A stretch of 14,786 bases of DNA from Cyclostephanos tholiformis (Eukaryota; Bacillariophyta; Thalassiosirophyceae; Thalassiosirales; Thalassiosiraceae): assembly GCA_036939975.1 (NCBI GenBank), contig JALLPB010000544.1, positions 1 to 14,786 of the forward strand, in the 5' to 3' direction. Made by a program: the position numbers and the translations under genes. The notes below the pieces were generated by a model. It made no database searches. It was not told the origin of the DNA and was given only the letters and a program-made list of their open reading frames with translations. Below, one piece after another: positions 7,964 through 14,786 of this stretch (positions are counted from its first letter, which is position 1; every line of letters starts with the position of its first letter).

Positions 7964-8311
7964 GCCAATTTTTCATCAGTCGATGGCTTCCCACTAAAAC
8001 TGAAATGTGACATTTTAGATTTACCAGTCTTAAATGAGAAATGTGGTGGGATTGCTCCCCTGAGCAAGCAGATGGTTTTCTGCAACCAATGCAAGAAGAA
8101 TGTTGTTTCCGTCTACTTTGACCTCCATGGCATGATGATGTCCAAAGTTGGATATATGCCCACCATAACATGTTTTGGCACAACAAGGGGTGCTGCTCTG
8201 CAAGGAATTTGGGGTAACATGTTGTTGTCTAATTTGATTTCTGTTTTATACATTGTAAAAGTGAATAATAGATTTGCAGAGATTAGATTATCATTACTAT
8301 GCTACAACTGA
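7964..8311 (+). CDS. Unrecognised open segment with CxxC motif
   Basis: The + frame is open from 7964 to the stop at 8309-8311. A splice acceptor (tcatcag, ending at 7979) precedes the protein-like part: VDGFPLKLKCDILDLPVLNE, KCGGIAPLSKQMVFCNQCKK and NVVSVYFDLHGMMMSKVGYM, then PTITCFGTTRGAALQGIWG. A possible donor gtaaca at 8214 lies where composition turns AT-rich, so the real exon may be 7980-8213. FCNQCKK could be half of a zinc-binding site; the GMMMSKVGYMPTITC part looks like a buried beta/alpha core. No family is recognised. It has no internal stop, unlike its neighbours, so it is either younger or a chance survivor. It may be a fragment of a captured host gene or of another transposon. 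The antisense frame over 7872-8186 lacks protein-like features. Confidence 0.4.
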   Translation, partial: ANFSSVDGFPLKLKCDILDLPVLNEKCGGIAPLSKQMVFCNQCKKNVVSVYFDLHGMMMSKVGYMPTITCFGTTRGAALQGIWGNMLLSNLISVLYIVKVNNRFAEIRLSLLCYN

Positions 8312-8675
8312 AAGCTTAATGCATTTGAGTGTGGGAGAGAGTGTCTCCTACCTCAAAAATCAATGGACTTCAAAATATCTTCTGTTTTCCACATGTGTTT
8401 TAGTTTTGTTCCTGTAAAGCCTCAGGGACAAGGACATTAGAAGGAAGGGTTGATTGTTGTAACATATAACATATGTTTTGTGCTGCACAACCATGTTTTG
8501 GTGGGAAGAAAAATCATACTTTTAGGTAGGTACTTACCCAATTTTTATATAGGAATAGTACAATAAAATTCAATGAAAAAAACTCAGCGCGCCAAAAACT
8601 ATCGTACGTTACACAGCCCACAACTTGACAATTTTTACCTTGAAAAAAAATGTGCTGCAAAACACTCTTTGTACA
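8312..8675. other. Intergenic AT-rich stretch
   Basis: No coding frame, repeat or RNA gene recognised. It separates the + strand CxxC segment from the - strand ribonucleotide reductase fragment. Confidence 0.5.
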
Positions 8676-9272
8676 TCATTGATGTGACAAGGATTGGTCC
8701 ATTTGATCAATGCTGATGCCCAATTTGGAGCATTCGCCAATGGATTTTTCAAAGTAGTCTGTTTTCCCTGGTAGACTTATCATTTCCATCCATTTGAATA
8801 GGTTCCCATTTTTGTAATGACATTGACATTTAAGGGTGAGAAGGAGTTGATTGGTGCAGAATTTGATATAATTGCACATCATGGCAGAGTTCATCATCTC
8901 AATTAATTCAACGGTGAGAGTGTCAACATAAAATTCAATCTCAAATTGACAGCACTGTTAATTATTTTGATGATCCATGATCAAGTGAGGCAATTGATGA
9001 GCTTTGAGTAGAGGAGACATGCAAAATTGCAGTGGAGTCCTTCGTCTTGCTAATTAAAATGATGCTGAAACAAAGGCCGGGGCATTTTTTTAGCCAGATG
9101 ATGGCACAGAAAGTGCCCAATGAGAAGATGCCCTTGATGGCTGTAAACACAATCAACAATCATGCATTCTGCAAAGCTAGCAGTGGTGGCATTACACCAT
9201 CTGAGGGGCCATTGCACTTTGCATTGTACTCAAGACACGGTCTTGATCACAATACCTATGCTGTTTTTTAAG
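8676..9272 (-). pseudogene. RNR2: Ribonucleotide reductase small subunit (R2), broken fragment
   Basis: Class I RNR R2 houses the di-iron/tyrosyl-radical site for making deoxyribonucleotides. On the - strand, an acceptor (ttttttacag ending at 9273) is followed by VQCKVQWPLRWCNATTASFA and ECM, then in a second frame FTAIKGIFSLGTFCAIIWLK K, then in a third DEGLHCNFACLLYSKL. A last open part reads FYVDTLTVELIEMMNSAMMC, YIKFCTNQLLLTLKC, then LFKWMEMISLPGKTDYFEKS and IGECSKLGI. These follow the family order: K..WAL.W, FAERL.AFA.VEGIFF.G.F..IFWLKK, the RDEGLH..FA iron-ligand helix (Glu and His retained), and NPFDWMEMISL.GKTNFFEKRVGEYQ. Lesions: TGA (9230-9232), at least two frameshifts between 9160 and 9020, a TGA just after LINCLT, and loss of the C-terminal tail that contacts the large subunit. 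The N-terminal half with the radical Tyr is absent. The retained acceptor suggests a DNA-level copy rather than a processed one. Confidence 0.85.
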
Positions 9273-9455
9273 CTGTAAAAAAACAGGCTTTGGTAGTGAG
9301 GTTGAGGGAAATGGGGGGAAGCCCCCATTTTTTCTCCACCCCCCTCATGCCATCCTCATCGCCCCACTGTAGTAGTAGTACAGTATTAATTAATAGACAT
9401 TAAAATAATAAGCATCACGTTGATCAAATATGCACTAAGTATTTATAGTTTACTA
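9273..9455. other. Short intergenic stretch
   Basis: Lies between two - strand pseudogenes. The part next to 9273 would be intron sequence if the RNR acceptor is real. It contains a small palindrome actgta-gtagtag-tacagt (9366-9384). No gene recognised. Confidence 0.45.
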
Positions 9456-10561
9456 CTAATCCTCATATTCTACGCTTAAGAGTGGCTCACCGTGCTTGAT
9501 GGCAAGCTCAGTGAGCACTGTGCACATCTGAAAGACTCCCCCGTGGCAACAAATATTGTACTAAAAACTGTTTAGCCAACTGTTGATGGTCTCGTGCCGT
9601 GCCTGCACCTGCACCTGAATTGCAAGCTTCTTGGTGGGGGCAATGTCATTCTTGGGGCACTTGACCTTGTTGGCATGCCCATGGTAGCCATCTTTTTCCT
9701 TGATTTGCTTGTACTGCTTGAGGAAGTTGGTGAAGATGGCATTAAAAATTTTGATTTCCGGCCATGTGCCAGTGAGGTACAGACCTTGAATCCACACAAG
9801 GTCCCCCCCCAGATGTTGATACCCAGCTTGTAGTGCAGGGCGGACTTCCTGGCATAATTGTGGGAGAAACCAAAGGGGCTCCTCTTCTTTGCTTCCCACT
9901 TCTGTGGGATCCAAATGTAGGCAGTTTTTTCTGATGTTGTTGACCTACCAATTTTCAAAGTTGACCTGAAATTTCAAAATGATGGGGGGGGGGAAACAAT
10001 GAGGGCAATGAGGACACACACCAAGATGGATGACAATGATGTCAACTGATATTGATGATGACATCATCATCAACAATTATGGCCTGAGAGCTGCTTGTTT
10101 GATGAAAAAAAGGATGCAACAATCAAATCTACTCATCACCATATCAACCAGCTCAGAAATGGCCTTGACAAAGGCCCAGGAGACCCATTTACTGTGGGTC
10201 CTAGGGTCAATGGTGCCAATGGATATGCCAACAACCACACACCCTGAGACCTGCTTGGGATAAACCTTTAAAAAGTACAAGGCTCAGAGCAGGTGCTCTG
10301 GGCGCCCCCCCAGTCAGGTGGAGCACAAACAACAAGTTCTCAGATGGTTTCAACAACCCTAATGCTCGTTCCAAAGAACTCACAGAAGAACCATGTCACC
10401 ATCAGTGACCACCGCCCATCACAATGAGATGGGCGGCTCATCAGGCTCCAGGCAATCCCAAAGAAGTTGGGGATTGTCTCATTGGGGCCAATGGAGTCAT
10501 CATCATTGTCCTTGACAACCCTGGTGACATTTGGGTTGTTGGTGTTTGCATCGACTGACAT
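9456..10561 (-). pseudogene. PIF/Harbinger-like DDE transposase, copy A
   Basis: Cut-and-paste transposase relic. Exon 1 starts at ATG 10561 (MSVDANTNNPNVT), passes FFCEFFGTSIRVVETIWELV and, after a shift, YFLKVYPKQVSG, GTIDPRTHSKWVSWAFVKAI and SELVDM. An intron (9966-10139) follows. Exon 2 reads VNFENW, TAG (9945-9947), NNIRKNC, then IPQKWEAKKRSPFGFSHNYA and RKSALHYKLGINI; the C-run at 9803-9810 shifts the frame to LGGDLVWIQGLYLTGTWPEI, KIFNAIFTNFLKQ, KDGYHGHANKVKCPKND, ARHETINSWL, and after another shift MCTVLTELAIKHGEPLLSVE to TAG 9456-9458. Compared with copy B, the SVDGTD block with the first catalytic Asp is missing between NC and IPQ, and the second Asp is Glu (PEIKIF). So it is dead by catalysis as well as by frame. 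It is divergent from gene C, 452 bases apart. Confidence 0.85.
9966..10139 (-). other. Intron in transposase copy A (174 nt)
   Basis: The donor gtgatgag follows GAT ATG and the acceptor aaatttcag precedes GTC AAC TTT GAA, a phase-0 junction joining SELVDM to VNFENW. The position equals that of the intron in copy B, which supports it. The intron contains a G-run at about 9984-9993. Confidence 0.75.
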
Positions 10562-10751
10562 GGTGAGGAGGACAAAGGGCAGAGGGGGGGGGAGAGTTGG
10601 GATTTATTTTTATGAGAGAAGGGAGGTGAGTGTGGTTTGTGTGTTGTGATTTTTTTGATTTTGGCCTGAAATGATGGTTCTTAGTCAGGCGAGATCCTTT
10701 TTCAGTGCCAGTTCTTATGAAGAACAAAAACTACTTTGTGTCAAAAAAGAA

Positions 10752-10958
10752 CTCCTTTTGGAACACTTTTGGTAAAGTGTTCCAAAAGGAGCACTTTTTT
10801 TAGGAATTAGCACATTAGCCATGAATTTTTTCATGACAAGGAGCACTTTTAGAAAAGTATTCCAAAAGAAGCACTTTACCTAAAGTGCTCCTCAAACCAC
10901 TTTTTTGTTTTTTTTCATTGGACATCTGTTACACATGTCCAATGCCAAACAAAAAAGT
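10752..10958. repeat. Cluster of three foldback hairpins
   Basis: Hairpin 1: ctccttttggaacacttt (10752-10769) and its perfect complement at 10774-10791, loop tggt. Hairpin 2: ggagcacttt (10840-10849) against aaagtgctcc (10882-10891). Hairpin 3: acttttttgttt (10899-10910) plus cattggacat (10916-10925) against atgtccaatg (10935-10944) plus aaacaaaaaagt (10947-10958). The right arm of hairpin 1 (from 10774) is repeated 80 bases later with few changes (from 10854). The cluster fills the gap between the two divergent genes and may be a shared control region, a nested MITE or old transposon ends. Confidence 0.85.
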
Positions 10959-11244
10959 AGACCGGTCACAACCAAAAAACACTCCTCCTTAATTCCTGCC
11001 ACTGCCCTTGGCAATGCTCAATCTACCAACAAAAAATTGGGGCAAAACGGACAAAGCCACCCTCTCAAAGCTCATTGAAGATGGCAACGTGGACATATTC
11101 AACATCTCAACCACCAATATTGACCAGGTCAGTGCTGCTCATTTTTGGCACCGGGAAAAAAGAACTTCCATTGCAATTTTTGCATCTTAGCTGCTTCTCT
11201 TGCTATAGTGAGGGAATACAGTGGAGAGAGGAGGGGACAACAAG

Positions 11245-11343
11245 GTAAATCATCACATCTGTTTGATTGTTGCATTTGAATTGTTTTCTAATGAACTCCT
11301 TGTCCCCAACTTGCTGCCCCCCTCTCATTCTCGTCAATGACAG
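11245..11343 (+). other. Intron in gene C (99 nt)
   Basis: The donor gtaaat follows GGA CAA CAA G and the acceptor gtcaatgacag precedes acaagaacaat. Removal gives GQQ-DKNNDHEPQD in one continuous frame, a phase-1 junction. This is good evidence for spliceosomal introns and a eukaryotic source. Confidence 0.75.
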
Positions 11344-11379
11344 ACAAGAACAATGACCACGAGCCCCAAGATGCCTTCA

Positions 11380-12024
11380 AAGATGCCCCCCCCCCCAAGA
11401 TGACCTAGACCCCCAAGGTGACCCCAAAGATGACCACCAAGCTGCCCCCCACCATAAGGAAGGCTGGCAATCGCTGCCACCACCACTGAGGTTGTAACTC
11501 CCCCCTGCAGAAAACACTGTGCTGTATCAACTAATCACACAATGTGGCCATCATCACTTATTAACAGCATCACTGAGGATGAGATGATGATCTTGTTCTT
11601 GTGGGGAATCAGTGAGGTGTGCTCAAAAAAAGGAGATTCGAGGGTGTATTGGTCACCAAGTTCTCCTAGTTGTCCTCCCATGCTGTTGCCTACAACAATG
11701 CGGTTCAAGCAATCATCAGATACTGATCCCAAGACAATTTTGATGGGGCATGAAATCCTGATACTGCAATGCCCCTAGGTTAGCTCATTATAAACAAGGT
11801 GTCCCCCAATGCAGAGGTGCTTTACTTGGGGGCCCCTCAAGTGATCCACCTTCATGAGAAGTGCATGGGGACCCCCTCAGTGTAGATTTACCCCTAAAAA
11901 GGGGGTACAAGATCCAAGGGCACCACCAGTACAACACCCTAGTGCACTGCTGGGTTCAACTGGCAGTGCAACGCTATTCAAATGCCACCCCAACCCACAG
12001 CAGGGCCATTGACCTCTTTGGAAT
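11380..12024 (+). repeat. Direct repeat unit, copy 1
   Basis: Homologous to 12262-12934 over its whole length with high identity, starting at aagatgccccc and ending at gacctcttt-ggaat. Compared with copy 2 it lacks a segment of about 76 bases (12466-12541 of copy 2), but keeps a segment around 11710-11795 that copy 2 lacks. It carries the C-terminal half of gene C. Confidence 0.92.
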
Positions 12025-12261
12025 CCCATCAAGCCAAGAGGGTAATGATGACGGCAATACCCTTCCTCCTCATTGTCACAAGCACAACAGGAAGCGAGCG
12101 GCGGCACATGACATCACCAACATTTGTGTCCCTTGCCACAGCATCACCGGCAACTATAATGATGGGGATTACAGCTACGACGGAAGTCTTTTGTTTATTG
12201 TTTTATATCACATCATAGTAATGCATTTTTTACTATAGTAATGCTCTCACTGTATAGTGTG

Positions 12262-12934
12262 AAGATGCCCCCCCCCATGATGACTTAGACCCCCAAGGTG
12301 ACCCCAAAGATGACCACCAAGCCACCCCAAGTGCTCCAAGAAGCCCACCATAAGGAAGGCTGGCAATCGCTGCCACCACCACCGAGGTTGTAACTCTCCC
12401 CTGCAGAAAAAACTGTGCTGTATCATCTTGATTAGCACGATTTGGTCATTGTCACTTATTAACAGTGACAAGGGGGTTGATTATGCCAAGGTGAAAGTGC
12501 ACACAAATGGTTAACTCCCCCCCGGCACCTATTGCTTTGCCCTCACTGAGGATGGGATGATGATCTTGTTCTCGTGGGGAATCAGCGAGGTGTGCTCGAT
12601 AAAAGGAGATTTGAGGGTGTGATGACCACCAAGTTCTCCTAATCATCCTCCCATGTTGTCACCTACAACGATGCGGTTCAACAAGCGATGCCAGACAACA
12701 AGGTGTCCCCCAATGCAGGGGCTCTTTACTGGGGGGCCAACCTTCAAGTGATCCGCCTTCATGAGAAGTGCATGGGGACCCCCTCCGTGTAGATTTACCC
12801 CTAAAAATGGGGTACAAGATTCAAGGGCACCACCAGTACAACACCCTGGCACACCACTGCTGTGTTCAACTGGCAGTACAGCGCTATTCAAATGCCACCC
12901 CAACCCACAGCAGGGCCATTGACCTCTTCGGAAT
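12262..12934 (+). repeat. Direct repeat unit, copy 2
   Basis: Second copy of the 3' part of gene C, 882 bases downstream of copy 1 in the same direction. Homology ends at ggaat (12930-12934), where sequence of gene D begins. The start of homology falls in a run of C just after aagatg in both copies. Confidence 0.92.
12262..12934 (+). pseudogene. Gene C': truncated second copy of gene C
   Basis: Lacks the N-terminal exon. One frame reads DKGVDYAKVKVHTNG, TAA, LPPGTYCFALTEDGMMILFS and WGISEVCSIKGDLRV before TGA. A second frame continues HVVTYNDAVQQAMPDNKVSP and NAGALYWGANLQVIRLHEKC, then a third KMGYKIQGHHQYNTLAHHCC and VQLAVQRYSNATPTHSRAID, LFGI. It therefore preserves a central segment (VDYAKVKV...PPGTY) that gene C has lost, while gene C keeps a tail that this copy has lost. 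The repeated W-G-I-S-E-V and LYWG...RL..KC.GTP blocks show a conserved beta-rich domain of unknown role. It ends at about 12934 at a junction with gene D. Confidence 0.7.
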
Positions 12935-12940
12935 TGCGTT

Positions 12941-13652
12941 AAGACGTGGCTTGCGGTTGGGTTTATGCCAATGATGGGGAATGCAGCCAAAAATCTGAAG
13001 GTAAGATACACGTTGGGGGAAGGGGGTGCACTGCCAGATGCAGTGATAAGAACGTCAGCACTGCATGATCATATAAAAAGGCAGGGGTGGCTTTGATGGC
13101 CATTGGTTTAAATGGTGCCATGTTCGCCATAGAGTTGCCAAAAGTGACGGTGGCTCCCGTCTTTGTTGATGATGAGGAAAAGATAAAGCACATAGTGGAA
13201 AATCATTTGATCAACAAGGTGGGAGGGTTGTATAAGACTGGTCTTATTGTTGCAAATTGCATAGTAGTAGTGGATGCAGCAAAGAGAATTATTAAAAAGT
13301 TGGAAAAGAGGGCAAGGTTGGTGGCAGCACTGAAGAAGGGGACTGCTGCGATGAAGCTGTCTTGTGAGGCTTGAAAGGCTCATCAGGATTGGGTGAGTGC
13401 AGGGAAGCCAGTTGGCAATGAGGGGAATCCACGGTTGAACAAAAGGACAGTTTTGTGATTGTGAAGTTTCTCTTGCCAATTGTAGACATCACCGGGGCAT
13501 TGAAGTTGAAAGGCTACAACTTGATGAATAAGTGTGTGGTGTGGCTTGGGGGGATTGCATGGGGCATGAATTGGGATGAGCACATAGTGGTGGCAAGGCT
13601 GGAGATACGAGATCAGTGGGAGGTCGAGGGAGAAATTGAGGGAGAAAAAATA
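12941..13652 (+). pseudogene. Gene D: unrecognised gene, two or three frame breaks
   Basis: The first frame reads KTWLAVGFMPMMGNAAKNLK, VRYTLGEGGALPDAVIRTSA and LHDHIKRQGWL before TGA (13094-13096). A second frame (from about 13087) runs ALMAIGLNGAMFAIELPKVT, VAPVFVDDEEKIKHIVENHL, GLYKTGLIVANCIVVVDAAK and RIIKKLEKRARLVAALKKGT to TGA 13372-13374. It continues past that stop to NPRLNKRTV and then shifts to VIVKFLLPIVDITGALKLKG and VVWLGGIAWGMNWDEHI, ending in a Glu-rich part near 13650. The family is unknown to me by name, though the LNK...VKFLLP.VD and WLGGI.WG..W blocks recall diatom transposon-associated proteins. The strongly helical, Lys-rich middle could bind nucleic acid. Its 5' end is cut by the junction with gene C' at about 12935, and its 3' end runs into the antisense transposase copy B. 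Confidence 0.6.
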
Positions 13653-13654
13653 TC

Positions 13655-14545
13655 ATACAATATGCCATCGCTTTTTGAATTTAGTCGTCATATGCCTCCA
13701 CCCTTTCAAACTCATCCAATCAATGTGCCAAACCCATGCGAAATATCTCAATGTCCAGATACTTACCAGCAGCATACAGTCCATTAACCCACACATTATT
13801 CCTCGCAAGAATATCAATTCCAATCTCATACTGGAGTCCAAATTTCCATTTAAACTTGTAGGAAGAAAAAAGGTTTCTCGGGATAGCCGATCCCTGCTGC
13901 GGGATGCGCACATCAGTGCCATCTACGCTGAGGAGGCAGTTGTTCAGACTGCCACTATCTTTCCTGCTTTTGAAAACAATCTTGAGGAAATTAGGTTAGT
14001 TGAATTTGAAAAATGTATAAAACAGAATCGTTTTTTCTTACCACAGCAGGCTCAAGGTCGGCGACCACACAAATAAAAGGCCACATATATTTTCATAGCG
14101 TTTTGGGGTCAATCGCACCAGCCGACCCCCCAACTTTCAAGCAGATGGCAGCCTGCTTTGGATACACTTTCAAAAAGTGAAGCATCCAAAGAAGATGCCT
14201 TATCTCTCCTTGTGGAGGGATGAAGTCTTTTTGGGCCAATAAGTTCCACAACTGTGAAACAACGAATGGGCCTTTTCCAAAAAACTCATGGAAGTGGCGG
14301 TCTTCTGTTCCTGCCACCCCGATAGGCCAACCCGCCTTGTTCTGTATGTCCTTCCCTTCCAGGAGAAAATCTAGGGTTGTCGGGTTGGCCATCATATCTT
14401 CGTTGTTGGCTTTTGCTCTGTTGATCTTGGCCTTACAACGGTGGGGTGGAGGAGGAGCATGAATGAGGGGAGAGTTGGCCGGGGGGGTGGGGTATGTGAG
14501 GATTATTACTGTGTTCTTGCTGAGCAAGTGTGAGAGAGAGAGCAA
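13655..14545 (-). pseudogene. PIF/Harbinger-like DDE transposase, copy B (3' truncated)
   Basis: The first exon is open from 14545; a more likely start is ATG 14395 or 14392 (MMANPTTLDFLLEGKDIQNK), because the 50 residues before it are Pro/Lys-rich and not conserved with copy A. It continues GTEDRHFHEFFGKGPFVVSQ, LWNLLAQKDFIPPQGEIRHL, LHFLKVYPKQAAICLKVGGS and AGAIDPKTL, then TGA (14093-14095) and YMWPFICVVADLEPAVV. After the intron (13981-14041) exon 2 reads SGSLNNCLLSVDGTDVRIPQ, QGSAIPRNLFSSYKFKWKFG, LQYEIGIDILARNNVWVNGL and YAAGKYLDIEIFRMGLAH, a TGA, DEFERVEAYDD and a TAA. The first Asp (SVDGTD) and second Asp (YLDIEIF) of the DDE triad are kept. The last acidic residue region (VEA.DGY) is mutated and everything after it is missing, cut near 13655 where gene D ends. 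Better preserved catalytically than copy A. Confidence 0.85.
13981..14041 (-). other. Intron in transposase copy B (61 nt)
   Basis: The donor gtaagaaa follows GCT GTG and the acceptor atttcctcaag precedes ATT GTT TTC, a phase-0 junction joining LEPAV to IVFKSRKDSG. It lies at the same place, upstream of the NNCL / NNIRKNCL block, as the intron of copy A, but is 113 bases shorter. Confidence 0.8.
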
Positions 14546-14786
14546 GTAGTCACCATTGGAAGCTACTTACTAATATCACCATTCAATAGTACTATCTATT
14601 ATACTTGTGTGTAATTTTTTTGGAAAATAAATCCTACATATTCCTACGTATTCTACCATACTTTACTTTTGTGTGCAATTTGTGTATGTAGAGTAGTACT
14701 AGGTAACAGTTCTGGCGAGGTGGGTGAGTCTTGAGTCAAGGCTGAGAAAACTATTCCAGTGTTTGTATTTTGTGTGTGTAGAGTAT
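14546..14786. other. Right edge, non-coding with short repeats
   Basis: AT-rich flank upstream of transposase copy B. It contains a short GA run (about 14531-14542, at its border) and two similar copies of ttgtgtatgtagagta (about 14681-14696 and 14770-14785). These could be subterminal repeats of the element, but the window ends before an element boundary can be seen. Confidence 0.4.

Larger units (their letters stand above)
11014..12238 (+). pseudogene. Gene C: partner gene of the transposase, decayed, unknown function
   Basis: Start at ATG 11014 (MLNLPTKNWGKTDKATLSKL, IEDGNVDIFNISTTNIDQ, then VSAAHFWHRE). The A-run at about 11156-11161 shifts the frame to NFHCNFCILAASLAIVREYS GERRGQQ. An intron (11245-11343) rejoins in frame to DKNNDHEPQDAFKDA and a Pro/Lys/Thr-rich stretch (TPKVTPKMTTK) with stops. 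Later blocks are TEDEMMILFLWGISEVCSKK, GVQ/IQGHHQYNTLVHC, VQLAVQRYSNATPTHSRAID and LFGI, then an Asp/Gly-rich tail ending at TAG 12236-12238. The N-terminal W.K.D...L..LI..G..DI...HF.HR...NF..NF pattern looks like a helical DNA-binding region. PIF/Harbinger elements often carry a second, DNA-binding gene, and the divergent position next to copy A fits that role; this is inference. The 3' part is a 645-bp unit repeated downstream. Confidence 0.65.

Noticed and set aside
9032..9271. + strand open frame of 79 codons
   Set aside because: Exactly antisense to the ribonucleotide reductase fragment, which has specific family motifs on the - strand.
8676..9272. Reading the fragment as another ferritin-like di-iron protein
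   Set aside because: The DEGLH..FACLLY and WMEMISL.GKT blocks together are specific to R2, not ferritin or desaturases.
9366..12262. Terminal inverted repeats of the copy A / gene C element (cactgtagtagt near 9365 and cactatacagt near 12260, read inward)
   Set aside because: Match is short and interrupted, with no target duplication; not better than chance by eye.
13108..13583. - strand open frames opposite gene D
   Set aside because: Shadow frames of the Lys/Val-rich + strand gene; Ser/Pro/His-rich with no motif.

Overview
The window looks like a piece of a nuclear genome from a eukaryotic microalga. A diatom is my best guess, because several decayed protein families here match my recollection of diatom transposable elements. 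The eukaryotic call rests on the sequence itself: spliceosomal GT-AG introns restore reading frames (11245-11343 on the + strand; 9966-10139 and 13981-14041 on the - strand), coding density is low, and no open frame is long. No intact gene is visible. Almost every protein-like stretch carries stop codons and frameshifts, many of the frameshifts in G/C homopolymers, so this is a graveyard of nested transposon relics. The diatom assignment is inference from memory; no search could be run.

Layout. 1-855: non-coding, with a long imperfect hairpin at 667-773. 856-1659 (-): one decayed 268-codon frame with three internal stops of three kinds. 2245-3147 (-): a second unrecognised broken gene. 3642-4363 (+): a broken gene preceded by a splice acceptor, with a Gln-rich segment. 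4744-5219 (-): a tyrosine-recombinase-like relic. 5220-6063: an 844-bp interval bounded by near-identical 26-bp inverted repeats. 6064-7702 (-): N-terminal part of a large transposase-like gene with acidic repeats, cut off exactly at that inverted repeat. 7964-8311 (+): an unrecognised open frame with a CxxC motif. 8676-9272 (-): a clear fragment of ribonucleotide reductase small subunit, the one host-type metabolic gene here.

9456-14545 is the most organised part. A decayed PIF/Harbinger-like DDE transposase (copy A, -, 9456-10561) faces away from a second gene (C, +, 11014-12238) across a short region packed with foldback hairpins (10752-10958). The 3' part of gene C is repeated in tandem (11380-12024 and 12262-12934), and the two copies have lost different internal segments. 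The second copy is fused at about 12935 to another unrecognised gene (D, +, 12941 to about 13652). Gene D meets, tail to tail, a second truncated copy of the same transposase (copy B, -, 13655-14545). Both transposase copies keep an intron at the same position.

The genes do not form a working pathway. The likely story is repeated insertion, duplication and decay of DNA transposons, with one fragment of a cellular RNR gene caught between them. The nearest thing to a 'system' is the divergent transposase/gene C pair around the hairpin cluster, a candidate two-gene DNA transposon that is inactive in this copy.
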